A program made the translations under genes and the position numbers. The notes under the pieces are model-generated. The model was not told the DNA's origin. It saw only the letters and a program-made list of their open reading frames with translations, and ran no database searches. Positions 56,178-64,000 of a stretch of 64,000 nt of DNA are shown piece after piece (within the stretch, counting starts at the first letter, position 1; every line of letters begins with the position of its first letter). This DNA comes from Pedobacter sp. R20-19. Its GTDB lineage: Bacteria > Bacteroidota > Bacteroidia > Sphingobacteriales > Sphingobacteriaceae. The stretch covers positions 1 through 64,000 of the forward strand of contig NZ_JCKI01000004.1 in assembly GCF_000708265.2 (NCBI RefSeq), read 5' to 3'.

Positions 56178-57428
56178 ATGAAAAGAGTAGTTGTAACAGG
56201 ATTGGGTGCGATAACGCCCCTTGGAAATACAGTAGAAAGTTTCTGGAAGAATATTTTAGCTGGGAAGAGTGGGATTGGACCAATCACCAAATTCGATACC
56301 AGTAAGTTTAAAACACATTTTGCCGCGGAGGTTAAAGACTTTAATCCTGAATCTTTTTTAGACAAAAAAGAGGCTAGAAAATTTGATACGTTTACGCAAT
56401 ATGCCATTGCTTCAACTGATGAGGCAATTGCGGATGCAGGCCTGGATTTTAAGTCAATGACTGATGATCAGTTGGCTGAAGTTGGCGTAATCTGGGCTAC
56501 TGGAAATGGCGGTATCTCTACTTTTGAGCAGCAATTGGCTGAGTTTCATCAAGGTGATGGAACACCTAGGTTCAGTCCGTTTTTTATTCCGAAGATGATT
56601 GTAGATATCGCAGCGGGTGCCATCTCCATCCGCCATAAATTACGCGGACCTAACTATTGCACTGTTTCGGCTTGTGCTTCATCAAATACAGCCATTATAA
56701 ATGCATTCGATACCATTCGCTTAGGAAAAGCCAATATTATGGTGGCCGGTGGGTCGGAGGCTGCAATTACTGAAGCATCAGTAGGCGGATTTAGTGCAGC
56801 ACAAGCCTTATCAAAAAGAAATGATAGTCCTGAAACAGCTTCAAGACCTTTTGATGAAAGCCGTGATGGTTTCGTAATGGGAGAAGGTGCAGGAGCGCTT
56901 ATTCTAGAAGATTTAGAACACGCTTTAAATCGCGGTGCCCATATTTATGCAGAGATTGTAGGTGGCGGAATGGCTGCTGACGCTTACCACTTAACCGGAA
57001 CACCTCCTGATGGCTTGGGTGCATCTTTAGGGATGAAAAAAGCTTTACATGATGCTGAAATAACACCAGACAAAATTGACTATATTAATGCTCACGCCAC
57101 ATCTACAGGCCTGGGTGATTTGAGTGAATTAAATGCCGTAAAAACAATCTTTGGAGATTTACCAGTAATAATAGGTGCATCAAAATCTATGACAGGTCAT
57201 TTGCTTGGCGCAGCTGGTGCTGTAGAAAGTTTAATTAGTGTATTAGCAATCAGAGACGGCATTATTCCACCAACCATCAATACGGTAAAACTAGACGAGA
57301 AAATCCCTGGTGGGTTAAACATTATTCTCGGTCAATCTATAAAAAAAGATATCAATTACGTTTTAAATAATACGTTTGGTTTTGGCGGGCATGTGGCCAG
57401 TACAATTTTCAAGAAGTATGAAGGGTAG
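56178..57428 (+). CDS. fabF: Beta-ketoacyl-ACP synthase II (FabF-like)
   Basis: The 416-residue enzyme condenses malonyl-ACP with acyl-ACP in fatty acid elongation. The start MKRVVVTGLGAITPLGNTVESFW is typical of FabF. The catalytic triad is Cys166 (VSACASSNTA), His306 (NAHATST) and His341 (SMTGHLLGAAG). No acyl-carrier protein or other fab gene is adjacent, so it may be a second copy beside a main fab cluster elsewhere, or serve a special fatty-acid or polyketide-like product. It converges with the YceH gene with only 2 bp between stop codons. Confidence 0.92.
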   Translation: MKRVVVTGLGAITPLGNTVESFWKNILAGKSGIGPITKFDTSKFKTHFAAEVKDFNPESFLDKKEARKFDTFTQYAIASTDEAIADAGLDFKSMTDDQLAEVGVIWATGNGGISTFEQQLAEFHQGDGTPRFSPFFIPKMIVDIAAGAISIRHKLRGPNYCTVSACASSNTAIINAFDTIRLGKANIMVAGGSEAAITEASVGGFSAAQALSKRNDSPETASRPFDESRDGFVMGEGAGALILEDLEHALNRGAHIYAEIVGGGMAADAYHLTGTPPDGLGASLGMKKALHDAEITPDKIDYINAHATSTGLGDLSELNAVKTIFGDLPVIIGASKSMTGHLLGAAGAVESLISVLAIRDGIIPPTINTVKLDEKIPGGLNIILGQSIKKDINYVLNNTFGFGGHVASTIFKKYEG

Positions 57429-57430
57429 TT

Positions 57431-58081
57431 TTATTTGTCCATCAAAAGATTAACCAGTTCCTTCAGGTCTTCAACTTCTTGTTCAAGTTTTAAAATTCGA
57501 TTTTCCAACGCTTCATTGGGTTGGAAAATCGTAGTTTCTGAAGCCTGACTTTCTACCTCCGCTGCATTGGCTTGTTCGCCTAATAAATGAATAAAGCGGG
57601 CTTCTTTCTGACCAACCTTTTTAGGTAATTGTTTTACGAAAGCCTGTTCCTCATTTGAAAGTTTTTGAAGGCGCTCCAGCACTTCTTCAATACTATCAAA
57701 TTCATAAAGCCGTCCTGAATTACTATTGATTTCTCCAGGTGTTAGTGGCCCACGTAATAATAATAAGCTTAAGATAGAAAGTTCTGATGGCACCAATGGA
57801 TAGACAATTCCAAGATTATGTTTATATTTAATTGCCCTGCTTGAACCACCTGTAGCTGTTGAAATTAAGCCTTTTATTTTTAAAGCGTTTAAAGCCAGAG
57901 TAACAGTTTCTTCATCATAATTAACCACCGGATTTCTCGAGCTTTTTTGATTACAGGCTGCTGTTAAACCGTTTAAAGTCATAGGATAATAATCAGGTGT
58001 AGTTCTGCTCTTTTCAATCAATGATCCTAACACGCGTTGCTCTTCGGCAGATAAATCGGGTAGTGCTTTAATCTCTTCCAT
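57431..58081 (-). CDS. YceH family protein (DUF480)
   Basis: This 216-residue protein matches DUF480/YceH: LSAEEQRVLGSLIEKSRTTPDYYPMTLNGLTAACNQKSSRNPV at the start, then two winged-helix-like domains and the LRGPLTPGEINSNSGRLYEF block (about 113-132). A C-terminal coiled coil (about 190-215, ENRILKLEQEVEDLKELVNLLM) is present. The fold suggests a DNA-binding or protein-interaction role, but none is proven. It starts about 220 bp from the divergent paoA-type gene. Confidence 0.9.
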   Translation of the reverse strand: MEEIKALPDLSAEEQRVLGSLIEKSRTTPDYYPMTLNGLTAACNQKSSRNPVVNYDEETVTLALNALKIKGLISTATGGSSRAIKYKHNLGIVYPLVPSELSILSLLLLRGPLTPGEINSNSGRLYEFDSIEEVLERLQKLSNEEQAFVKQLPKKVGQKEARFIHLLGEQANAAEVESQASETTIFQPNEALENRILKLEQEVEDLKELVNLLMDK

Positions 58082-58304
58082 TTGATAAAAATAGAAATTG
58101 ACATTACATTTTCTGCAAATATTTTAAAATAGTAGCATTTATTAATTTCGACAACTCTCATTGTAAAAGACAGCGTTTAAATCATCATTACCTTAACGAG
58201 ACATAAATATTACTGGATAGAATTGTTCTAAATTCATTATTCTACAAATTTTCAGGTTTATATTCACGATATTTAAAATTGCACTATTCTACAAAACATA
58301 TTTT

Positions 58305-58928
58305 ATGCAATCATCTGATCCGAAAAATAATCAGGGTGACAGCAGAAGAGATTTCCTTAAAAAAAGTTCTCTTATCACTGCTGTTGCCCTCACACCATCC
58401 GTTGCCTTAAAGGCTGCAGAAAGCCAGGCCGATGAACGCTTCGCTGAACTTTTTGAAAAAATTCCTCTAAATCTTACTGTAAATAATAAGCCATACCAAA
58501 CTTCTATTGAACCAAGGGTTACCCTGCTGGATTATTTAAGGGAAGAGCTGCATTTAACTGGCACTAAAAAAGGCTGCGACCATGGTCAATGCGGGGCTTG
58601 TACAGTTCATGTGAATGGTGAAAGAGTTAATTCGTGCTTGAGCCTGGCGGTGATGAATGAAGGTAAAAAAGTAACCACCATAGAGGGCCTGGCCAATGGT
58701 GATGAATTACATCCGATGCAGGCCGCATTTATTAAACATGATGGTTTTCAATGTGGCTATTGTACGCCCGGGCAAATTATGTCTGCTGTGGCATGTGTGA
58801 ATGAAGGCCATACCACTTCCAGATCTGAAATTAGTGAATACATGAGTGGAAATATCTGCAGATGTGGTGCTTATCCAAATATAGTTGATGCAATTATTGA
58901 AGTATCGAAAGGAGAAACGAAGGCATGA
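58305..58928 (+). CDS. paoA: Tat-exported 2Fe-2S subunit of aldehyde oxidoreductase (PaoA-like)
   Basis: The 207-residue protein is the iron-sulfur subunit of a xanthine-oxidase-family hydroxylase. It has a Tat signal (SRRDFLKKSSLITAVALTPS) and two 2Fe-2S sites: Cys91, Cys96, Cys99 and Cys111 (plant-ferredoxin type, CDHGQCGAC), and Cys150, Cys153, Cys185 and Cys187 (CGYC and CRC). It passes electrons from the molybdenum site of the large subunit to the FAD subunit. It overlaps the next gene by 4 bp. The Tat signal places the complex in the periplasm. Confidence 0.92.
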   Translation: MQSSDPKNNQGDSRRDFLKKSSLITAVALTPSVALKAAESQADERFAELFEKIPLNLTVNNKPYQTSIEPRVTLLDYLREELHLTGTKKGCDHGQCGACTVHVNGERVNSCLSLAVMNEGKKVTTIEGLANGDELHPMQAAFIKHDGFQCGYCTPGQIMSAVACVNEGHTTSRSEISEYMSGNICRCGAYPNIVDAIIEVSKGETKA

Positions 58929-59908
58929 TCAATTTTCAATATTTAAGAACAACAACTTCTAAATCGGCATTGGCTTTATTATCAAAAGATAAAGCAGCCA
59001 AATTTCTAGCTGGTGGAACCAACCTGATTGATTTAATGAAAAGGGGAGTAACCACACCGGAGAAACTGATCGATATTAACCATGTACCTTTAAAGCAGAT
59101 CGAACTTAAAGGTGATACAATAATAATTGGTGCACTAGCATCAAATACGGCAGTTGCAGAACATGCACTAATAAAGGAAAAACTTCCTTTATTGGCTAAT
59201 GCTTTAAATGCAGGTGCTTCTGCGCAGTTGCGTAATGTGGCTACAGTAGGAGGAAACATGATGCAGCGTACACGTTGTGGTTATTTTTACGATACGGAAA
59301 TGCCATGCAATAAACGCCAACCGGGATCTGGTTGCGGCGCTATTGGTGGCTTCAACAGAATGCATGCTATTTTGGGTACATCAGAAAAATGTATCGCTGT
59401 TCATCCGAGTGATATGTGTGTGGCATTAATCGCACTGGACGCAACTGTTGTACTGGCCAATCAGAAAGGTGAACGCAAAATATTATTTAAAGATTTTCAC
59501 CGCCTCGCTGGAGATACACCACAGTTAGACAATAACTTAAAGACTGATGAAATGATCATTAGGTTAGAAATCCCGATAAATAACCTGGCTAAAAATTCTC
59601 ATTACCTGAAAGTAAGAGACCGTGCATCATATGCTTTTGCCTTGGTTTCTGTTGCAGCGGCATTGGAAATCTCTGATCATAAAATTACTGATGTGCGGCT
59701 AGCTATGGGTGGCGTAGCACATAAACCCTGGCGTTTAACAGCATCAGAAAATTTCCTTAAAGGAAAGGAAGCATCAACAGCGAACTTTGAACAGGCTGCT
59801 AAATTAGCCATGACTGATGCAAAGGGTTTTGGTGAAAATGATTTCAAACTTCAAATGGCACCCAATTCAATTATTGAATCATTAACCCTTGCAAAATCAA
59901 AAGCTTAA
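58925..59908 (+). CDS. paoB: FAD subunit of aldehyde oxidoreductase (PaoB-like)
   Basis: The 327-residue protein has the PCMH-type FAD domain, with FLAGGTNLIDLMKRGVTTPEKLIDI and SAQLRNVATVGGNMMQRTRCGYFYD (broken here as SAQLRNVATVGGN and MMQRTRCGYFYD). It also carries four cysteines, Cys118, Cys128, Cys137 and Cys156, in the pattern RCGYFYD, PCNKRQPGSGC and SEKC. PaoB of E. coli binds an extra 4Fe-4S cluster with cysteines of this kind, which other family members lack. The subunit has no signal of its own and should be carried out with PaoA. It lies 2 bp before paoC. Confidence 0.92.
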   Translation: MINFQYLRTTTSKSALALLSKDKAAKFLAGGTNLIDLMKRGVTTPEKLIDINHVPLKQIELKGDTIIIGALASNTAVAEHALIKEKLPLLANALNAGASAQLRNVATVGGNMMQRTRCGYFYDTEMPCNKRQPGSGCGAIGGFNRMHAILGTSEKCIAVHPSDMCVALIALDATVVLANQKGERKILFKDFHRLAGDTPQLDNNLKTDEMIIRLEIPINNLAKNSHYLKVRDRASYAFALVSVAAALEISDHKITDVRLAMGGVAHKPWRLTASENFLKGKEASTANFEQAAKLAMTDAKGFGENDFKLQMAPNSIIESLTLAKSKA

Positions 59909-59910
59909 CC

Positions 59911-62040
59911 ATGGAAAAAAGAATGCTAAAAGATGAAAACGATCGTGTAGACGGCGTTTTTAAGGTAACTGGTCAAGCAAAATATTTTGCCGAGTATGAA
60001 CTTCCTGGTTTAACTTATGGTGTATTAGTAACCAGTACCATAACAAAGGGTAAGATTACCACATTAGATACTAAGGCAGCTGAAAAAGCACCTGGTGTAA
60101 TCTCAGTATTGTCTCATTTAAATAAGCCTTCGGCTCCTGGTTATGAACAGGATGGAGGCTCTCCAATGAAGATTTTTTACACGGATAAAATTTTTTATAA
60201 CGGCCAACCTATTGCCATGGTTGTTGCCAATACTTTTGAAAGGGCTACTTATGCCGCATCGTTAGTTAAGGCAACTTATGCTAAGGAGGAATTCAATACT
60301 AACTTTGATAAGGCAGTTGCCGATTCAAAATCAAAAAAACTCCAGGGTCAACCTGATTATAAACGAGGTGTAGAAAATGCATATAAAACCGCCGAAGTAA
60401 AAATTGAAGAAAAATATCATCTCCCTATCGAGACACATAATCCGATGGAGTTACACGGCATCATTGCAGATTGGCGGCCAAACAATCAGCTAACAGTTTA
60501 TGCTAAAACTCAAGGTGTAAAGGCTACTCAGGGTACTATTGCCAATGTTTTCAAAATTCCTATTGAAAATATTCAGGTAAATTCTGAATTTGTGGGTGGT
60601 GGTTTTGGAATGGCACTAAGAACTTGGCCTGTAGAAATTGCAACAGTTATGGCATCGAAACATGTTGCTAAGCCTGTAAAACTCGTGATCACCAGGATGC
60701 AAATGTTCACCATGGTGGGAAATCGTCCTGCAGCAATTCAAACCATCGGTTTGGGCGCCAATAAAGATGGAAAGCTTACTGGAATAACGCACAGGGCATT
60801 TGGCGAGACTTCCGTATACGAAAACTTTACTGAAGGTGTAGTGAATATGGCGAAATTCATGTATCAATGTGAGAATGTAAATACCCAGTATACCGTTGTG
60901 CCTGTAGATTTAGGTGTTCCAATCTGGATGCGTGGGCCTGGTGAAGCGACAGGTGCATTTGCGCTGGAAAGTGCCATTGATGAAATGGCTCATGCCCTGA
61001 ATATGGACCCGCTGGAATTCAGAATTAAAAATGACCCGGAAAGAGATCAACAGAGAAACCTGCCTTTCTCTGATAAAAACATTAAAGAAGCTTATCGCAT
61101 TGGTGCTCAAAAAATAGGATGGAATGAAAGAAAGAATAAACCTGGAAGTCTGATAGATGGTCAGTTGAAAACTGGTTACGGTGTAAGCATCGGTGTTTTT
61201 AATGCTAATAGGGGTAGAGCCAGTGTAAAAGGGATTTTAAAAGCAGATGGCTCTTTGGTATTACAAAGTGCAACGAGTGATATTGGACCTGGCACAGGAA
61301 CGGGCATGACTTTGATTGCGAGTAAATTAATGAAGATCCCAGCTGATAAAATTACATTTGAACTGGGAGATTCCTCTTTGCCACCTGCACCAAGTCAGGG
61401 TGGTTCTGCTACGCTTTCTACAGTAGGTTCTGCTGTTAATGATGTTTGTGTAGCCTTAAAATCTACCATTGCAGAATTGGCGGCTAACTCCAATATGGAT
61501 GCTACTGCTAATTTTGTAGATGTTTTAAAGAAAAACAATTTGCCTTCAATTGAAATCATAAAACAAAGTCAGGCAGGAAAAGAACGTGAAGCTTATTCGA
61601 TGTATTCGTTTTCTATTCATTTCGTGAAAGTGAATGTGCACAGTTTAACAGGGGTTGTGAAGGTGGATAAAATTGTATCTGTCGGAGATTCCGGAACTAT
61701 TGTAAGTCCTAAGACCGCCCGGAGTCAAATGGTGGGTGGTGCAGTGGGTGGTGTTGGAATGGCGTTAACTGAAGAGTCTATTATTGACCATCGTTACGGC
61801 AGGTATATTAACAATAATTTCGCCGATTACCATGTACCAGTGAATGCCGATATTCCTGAAATTGAAGTGCATTTCATCAATAAGCCTGATCCTTATATCA
61901 ATCCAATGGGGGCAAAGGGAATGGGGGAAATTGCTTTAATTGGTTTTTCCGCAGCTGTTGCCAATGCGGTATTTAATGCCACAGGTAAAAGAATCAGAAG
62001 CTTACCCATTACGCCTGATAAAATTTTAGCAGATAGTTAG
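59911..62040 (+). CDS. paoC: Molybdenum subunit of aldehyde oxidoreductase (PaoC-like)
   Basis: The 709-residue protein is the large molybdopterin subunit. The first domain opens with DRVDGVFKVTGQAKYFAEYE. Cofactor contacts include GGGFGMALRTWP, MRGPGEATGAFALESAIDE and SQGGSATLSTVGSAVND. The conserved base is Glu673 in GAKGMGEIALIG near the C terminus. E. coli PaoC uses molybdopterin cytosine dinucleotide and oxidises aromatic aldehydes; the substrate here is unproven. No XdhC/PaoD-type insertion chaperone follows. Downstream are two triple-hairpin repeats and a terminator. Confidence 0.93.
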   Translation: MEKRMLKDENDRVDGVFKVTGQAKYFAEYELPGLTYGVLVTSTITKGKITTLDTKAAEKAPGVISVLSHLNKPSAPGYEQDGGSPMKIFYTDKIFYNGQPIAMVVANTFERATYAASLVKATYAKEEFNTNFDKAVADSKSKKLQGQPDYKRGVENAYKTAEVKIEEKYHLPIETHNPMELHGIIADWRPNNQLTVYAKTQGVKATQGTIANVFKIPIENIQVNSEFVGGGFGMALRTWPVEIATVMASKHVAKPVKLVITRMQMFTMVGNRPAAIQTIGLGANKDGKLTGITHRAFGETSVYENFTEGVVNMAKFMYQCENVNTQYTVVPVDLGVPIWMRGPGEATGAFALESAIDEMAHALNMDPLEFRIKNDPERDQQRNLPFSDKNIKEAYRIGAQKIGWNERKNKPGSLIDGQLKTGYGVSIGVFNANRGRASVKGILKADGSLVLQSATSDIGPGTGTGMTLIASKLMKIPADKITFELGDSSLPPAPSQGGSATLSTVGSAVNDVCVALKSTIAELAANSNMDATANFVDVLKKNNLPSIEIIKQSQAGKEREAYSMYSFSIHFVKVNVHSLTGVVKVDKIVSVGDSGTIVSPKTARSQMVGGAVGGVGMALTEESIIDHRYGRYINNNFADYHVPVNADIPEIEVHFINKPDPYINPMGAKGMGEIALIGFSAAVANAVFNATGKRIRSLPITPDKILADS

Positions 62041-62047
62041 TATCGCT

Positions 62048-62249
62048 AGCCGGGATCTCTAATCCCGGCTCTACTAATTGCGGATTTAAAATCCGCGGTT
62101 AAATAAGGACGAGATTATAAATCTCGACCAACCACAATTTTTTATATTCATAGTGATATTGTTAGTCGGGATCTCCAATCCCGAATACTCTAACTGCGGA
62201 TTTCAAATCCGCAATTACCTAAGAACTAGATTATAAAATCTCGACCAAC
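62048..62249. repeat. Two tandem triple-hairpin repeat units
   Basis: Two related ~115-bp units lie between paoC and the subtilase gene. Each holds three palindromes in the same order: CGGGAT..ATCCCG (62048-62070; 62166-62184), GCGGATTT-N-AAATCCGC (62080-62096; 62196-62212) and CGAGATT..AATCTCG (62110-62126; imperfect at 62226-62243). The first unit has perfect arms; the third arm of the second has one change. The pattern resembles dispersed REP-like elements. No transposase gene is near. Confidence 0.85.
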
Positions 62250-62251
62250 AA

Positions 62252-62284
62252 AAAAGGGCAAATCTCAATGAAATTTGCCCTTTT
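62252..62284. terminator. Bidirectional intrinsic terminator
   Basis: A perfect 12-bp stem, AAAAGGGCAAAT with ATTTGCCCTTTT, encloses a 9-nt loop. It has A and T runs on both sides and lies between the convergent paoC and subtilase genes. Confidence 0.92.
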
Positions 62285-62302
62285 AATAAATAGCGTTGAA
62301 AA

Positions 62303-63916
62303 TTATTTAGCAGATGATTTTCCGCTGTAAGTTGCAGCTAATTTAAGTGCTTCGTAAGCATTTACCACGCCACCACTAATGCATAAATCAGAAAAAGGTA
62401 CGGATACGGTTTCCGCATTTTCTTCATCACCTTTTTTATAAGACACATTATGGTTAACCTTCGTAACCGACTTTACAATAATTTCTTTTACTTGTGCTGC
62501 CGATAGTTTAGGATAATAAGAACGAATTAATCCTGCTAAGCCAGCAACAACAGGGGATGCCATACTTGTTCCATCTAAATCTTTGTATTTAGAACCTGGA
62601 ACCGTAGAATGAATTTTAACACCAGGCGCAAATACATCAACCTGTGTTTTACCAAAATTAGAGAAACTTGCTTTTAAAGTTTCATCATCTTTGGGTCCCG
62701 ATGCACCAACTGTAATCCATGATGCGATGGTTTTTTCATCTAGGTCTTTATGGTTAGGAAAATTATTTTCGGTATCAATATCCTTATTTTCATTACCTGC
62801 AGCCTGAACAATCAAAACATCTTTAGAAGCGGCATATTTCATAGCCTCATTCACAACCGCTTTATCCCAGCTATATGCCTTACCAAAACTCATATTAATA
62901 ACTTTAGCACCATTATCAACAGCATAACGAATACTATTGGCTACATCTTTATCACGTTCATCACCATTTGGTGTGCAACGAACGCCCATAATTGCCACAT
63001 TATCAGCTACGCCCATAATTCCGATCTTATTGGTTCTATCAGCAGCAATAATACCAGCCACATGTGAACCATGCATGGCATCAGGACCAGTTACATCATT
63101 ATTACCATAAAACTTTTCAGTATCATCATTAGGGTTATCTCCAACAATGGCCCGTGGATCATAATCTATATTTAAGTTATATTCTGCCTGACGGGTATAA
63201 TAATCTACACCTTCTTTAATCGCATCATCATAAAATTCTTTATAAGAACCCTTATCCAATTGCTGAACCATCACCGATTGGATACGTCCTTCCATATCAT
63301 TGGCAGGCTTAAAGTTTTTAAAATCTTCAATAGTCGGATTTTCTTTGCCTATTTTCTTTACTACACCATCTAAAGCATTTTTAAAACCTGAAATTCCGGC
63401 CAATCCTTGTTTAGCTTCAGCCAGTTGTTTTTCAAGATCAGCCCTCATGGCTTTAAATGTTTCCCAATCTTTTTTATCCTTTTCAGCAACATTTGCATCC
63501 GTAGTATTGGCAAAGCGTGTTTGATCTCTTCGCACCAAACGGGTAAGTTCCAATGTTTCAAAATTTACAGATCCTTTTGGTCCACCGATAAAGTTCCAGC
63601 CATGTATATCATCTGCATAGCCATTTTTATCATCGTCTTTATTATTACCTGCAATTTCTTTAGCATTTACCCACATAATGCGCTTTAAATCTTCATGTGT
63701 AGCTTCAACACCGCCATCATTTACAGCAACGATTACCTTTGTTGATTTTTTGCCTTTAAGCAACTCCTTATAGGCTTTTTCAGTGCTGATTCCAAACGTT
63801 GAATCGGTTTTTAAATCAAGGTTTTGCCAGTTTGCTTTTTGTGCATTGGCAAATAATGGAACCGCAATAACAAATGCACCAGTTAACAGCACATTAAAAA
63901 TTCTATTCTTATTCAT
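62303..63916 (-). CDS. Secreted S8-family serine protease (subtilase)
   Basis: The 537-residue protein has a signal peptide (about 26 residues, ending LFANAQ) and a subtilisin catalytic domain. The triad is Asp67 (AVNDGGVEATHEDL), His282 (MHGSHVAGIIAADR) and Ser451 (DGTSMASPVVAGLAG), with oxyanion Asn in QAAGNENKD. The spacing between Asp and His is about 215 residues instead of the usual 35-70: a helical, Lys/Glu-rich insertion spans about residues 120-265. It should degrade proteins in the periplasm or outside the cell. No C-terminal sorting domain is seen. Confidence 0.92.
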   Translation of the reverse strand: MNKNRIFNVLLTGAFVIAVPLFANAQKANWQNLDLKTDSTFGISTEKAYKELLKGKKSTKVIVAVNDGGVEATHEDLKRIMWVNAKEIAGNNKDDDKNGYADDIHGWNFIGGPKGSVNFETLELTRLVRRDQTRFANTTDANVAEKDKKDWETFKAMRADLEKQLAEAKQGLAGISGFKNALDGVVKKIGKENPTIEDFKNFKPANDMEGRIQSVMVQQLDKGSYKEFYDDAIKEGVDYYTRQAEYNLNIDYDPRAIVGDNPNDDTEKFYGNNDVTGPDAMHGSHVAGIIAADRTNKIGIMGVADNVAIMGVRCTPNGDERDKDVANSIRYAVDNGAKVINMSFGKAYSWDKAVVNEAMKYAASKDVLIVQAAGNENKDIDTENNFPNHKDLDEKTIASWITVGASGPKDDETLKASFSNFGKTQVDVFAPGVKIHSTVPGSKYKDLDGTSMASPVVAGLAGLIRSYYPKLSAAQVKEIIVKSVTKVNHNVSYKKGDEENAETVSVPFSDLCISGGVVNAYEALKLAATYSGKSSAK

Positions 63917-64000
63917 TTGTGTTTTTTTTATTAAACGGCGAAAGATAATTTTAATTTTTTTCTTTCCTGTAAATTGTATTAAAAATGATGTTTTGCAAAC

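Overview
The window looks like an ordinary chromosomal stretch of a low-GC member of the Bacteroidota, most likely family Sphingobacteriaceae (Pedobacter-like). This rests on the AT-rich sequence, the near absence of Shine-Dalgarno sequences before start codons, several promoters of the Bacteroidota type (TTTG, 19 bp, TAnnTTTG), and the gene content: futalosine-route menaquinone genes, a WbqC-like protein, a kinase-free PASTA protein, a DUF983 protein, a glycosylasparaginase and many small secreted lipoproteins. No prophage, insertion sequence, CRISPR array or conjugative element was seen. One tRNA gene, tRNA-Ser(TGA), is present.

Layout. 1-9.2 kb: the start of an outer-membrane barrel protein, galactose genes (galK/trmH diverging from galM/DUF1398), a minus-strand run (ribD, a DMT transporter, a YigZ-type protein, a nucleoside phosphorylase), then prmC converging on a XerD-type recombinase. 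9.4-18 kb: aroQ, an envelope pair (glycosyltransferase and LpxL-type acyltransferase), WbqC-like plus CorA, MgtE, an Ohr peroxidase and a FUSC-type membrane protein. 18-24.5 kb: a secreted hydrolase, a large MscS channel flanked by secreted proteins, tRNA-Ser and YihY. 24.5-29.1 kb: cell-wall genes (MltG, PASTA protein, Ddl) followed by a Crp/Fnr regulator and DUF983. 29.3-34 kb: a minus-strand operon of aminotransferase, omega-amidase, glycosylasparaginase, DUF2314 and CutC. 34-43.5 kb: a drug exporter, a queuosine-precursor transporter and the methionine region. 44-51.5 kb: mqnE, a phosphatase and mqnA, then hpf, mutS and two small envelope proteins. 51.5-58 kb: a repeat-rich gap, an AraC regulator with two SDRs, a TetR repressor, fabF and YceH. 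58-64 kb: a Tat-exported molybdenum hydroxylase of PaoABC type, and a subtilase.

The most interesting locus is the leader of the metY-metX-hom operon. In transcript order it holds a Bacteroidota-type promoter overlapped by a 34-bp inverted repeat, a clear SAM-I riboswitch, and a 42-codon open reading frame that starts 9 nt after the riboswitch P1 helix and ends in a Met/Cys-rich tail with two adjacent Cys codons inside the loop of a hairpin. This suggests layered control by a DNA-binding repressor, by SAM and possibly by cysteine- or methionine-dependent ribosome stalling. The leader peptide is an inference that needs comparative support.

Several intergenic gaps carry different families of short inverted repeats: CGAAGTT-type near 29.2 and 52.3 kb, an AGGAACGAAGAATC-type hairpin near 42.3 kb, two ~220-bp tandem units near 51.6-52.0 kb, and two triple-hairpin units near 62.1 kb. 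Intrinsic terminators separate most convergent pairs.
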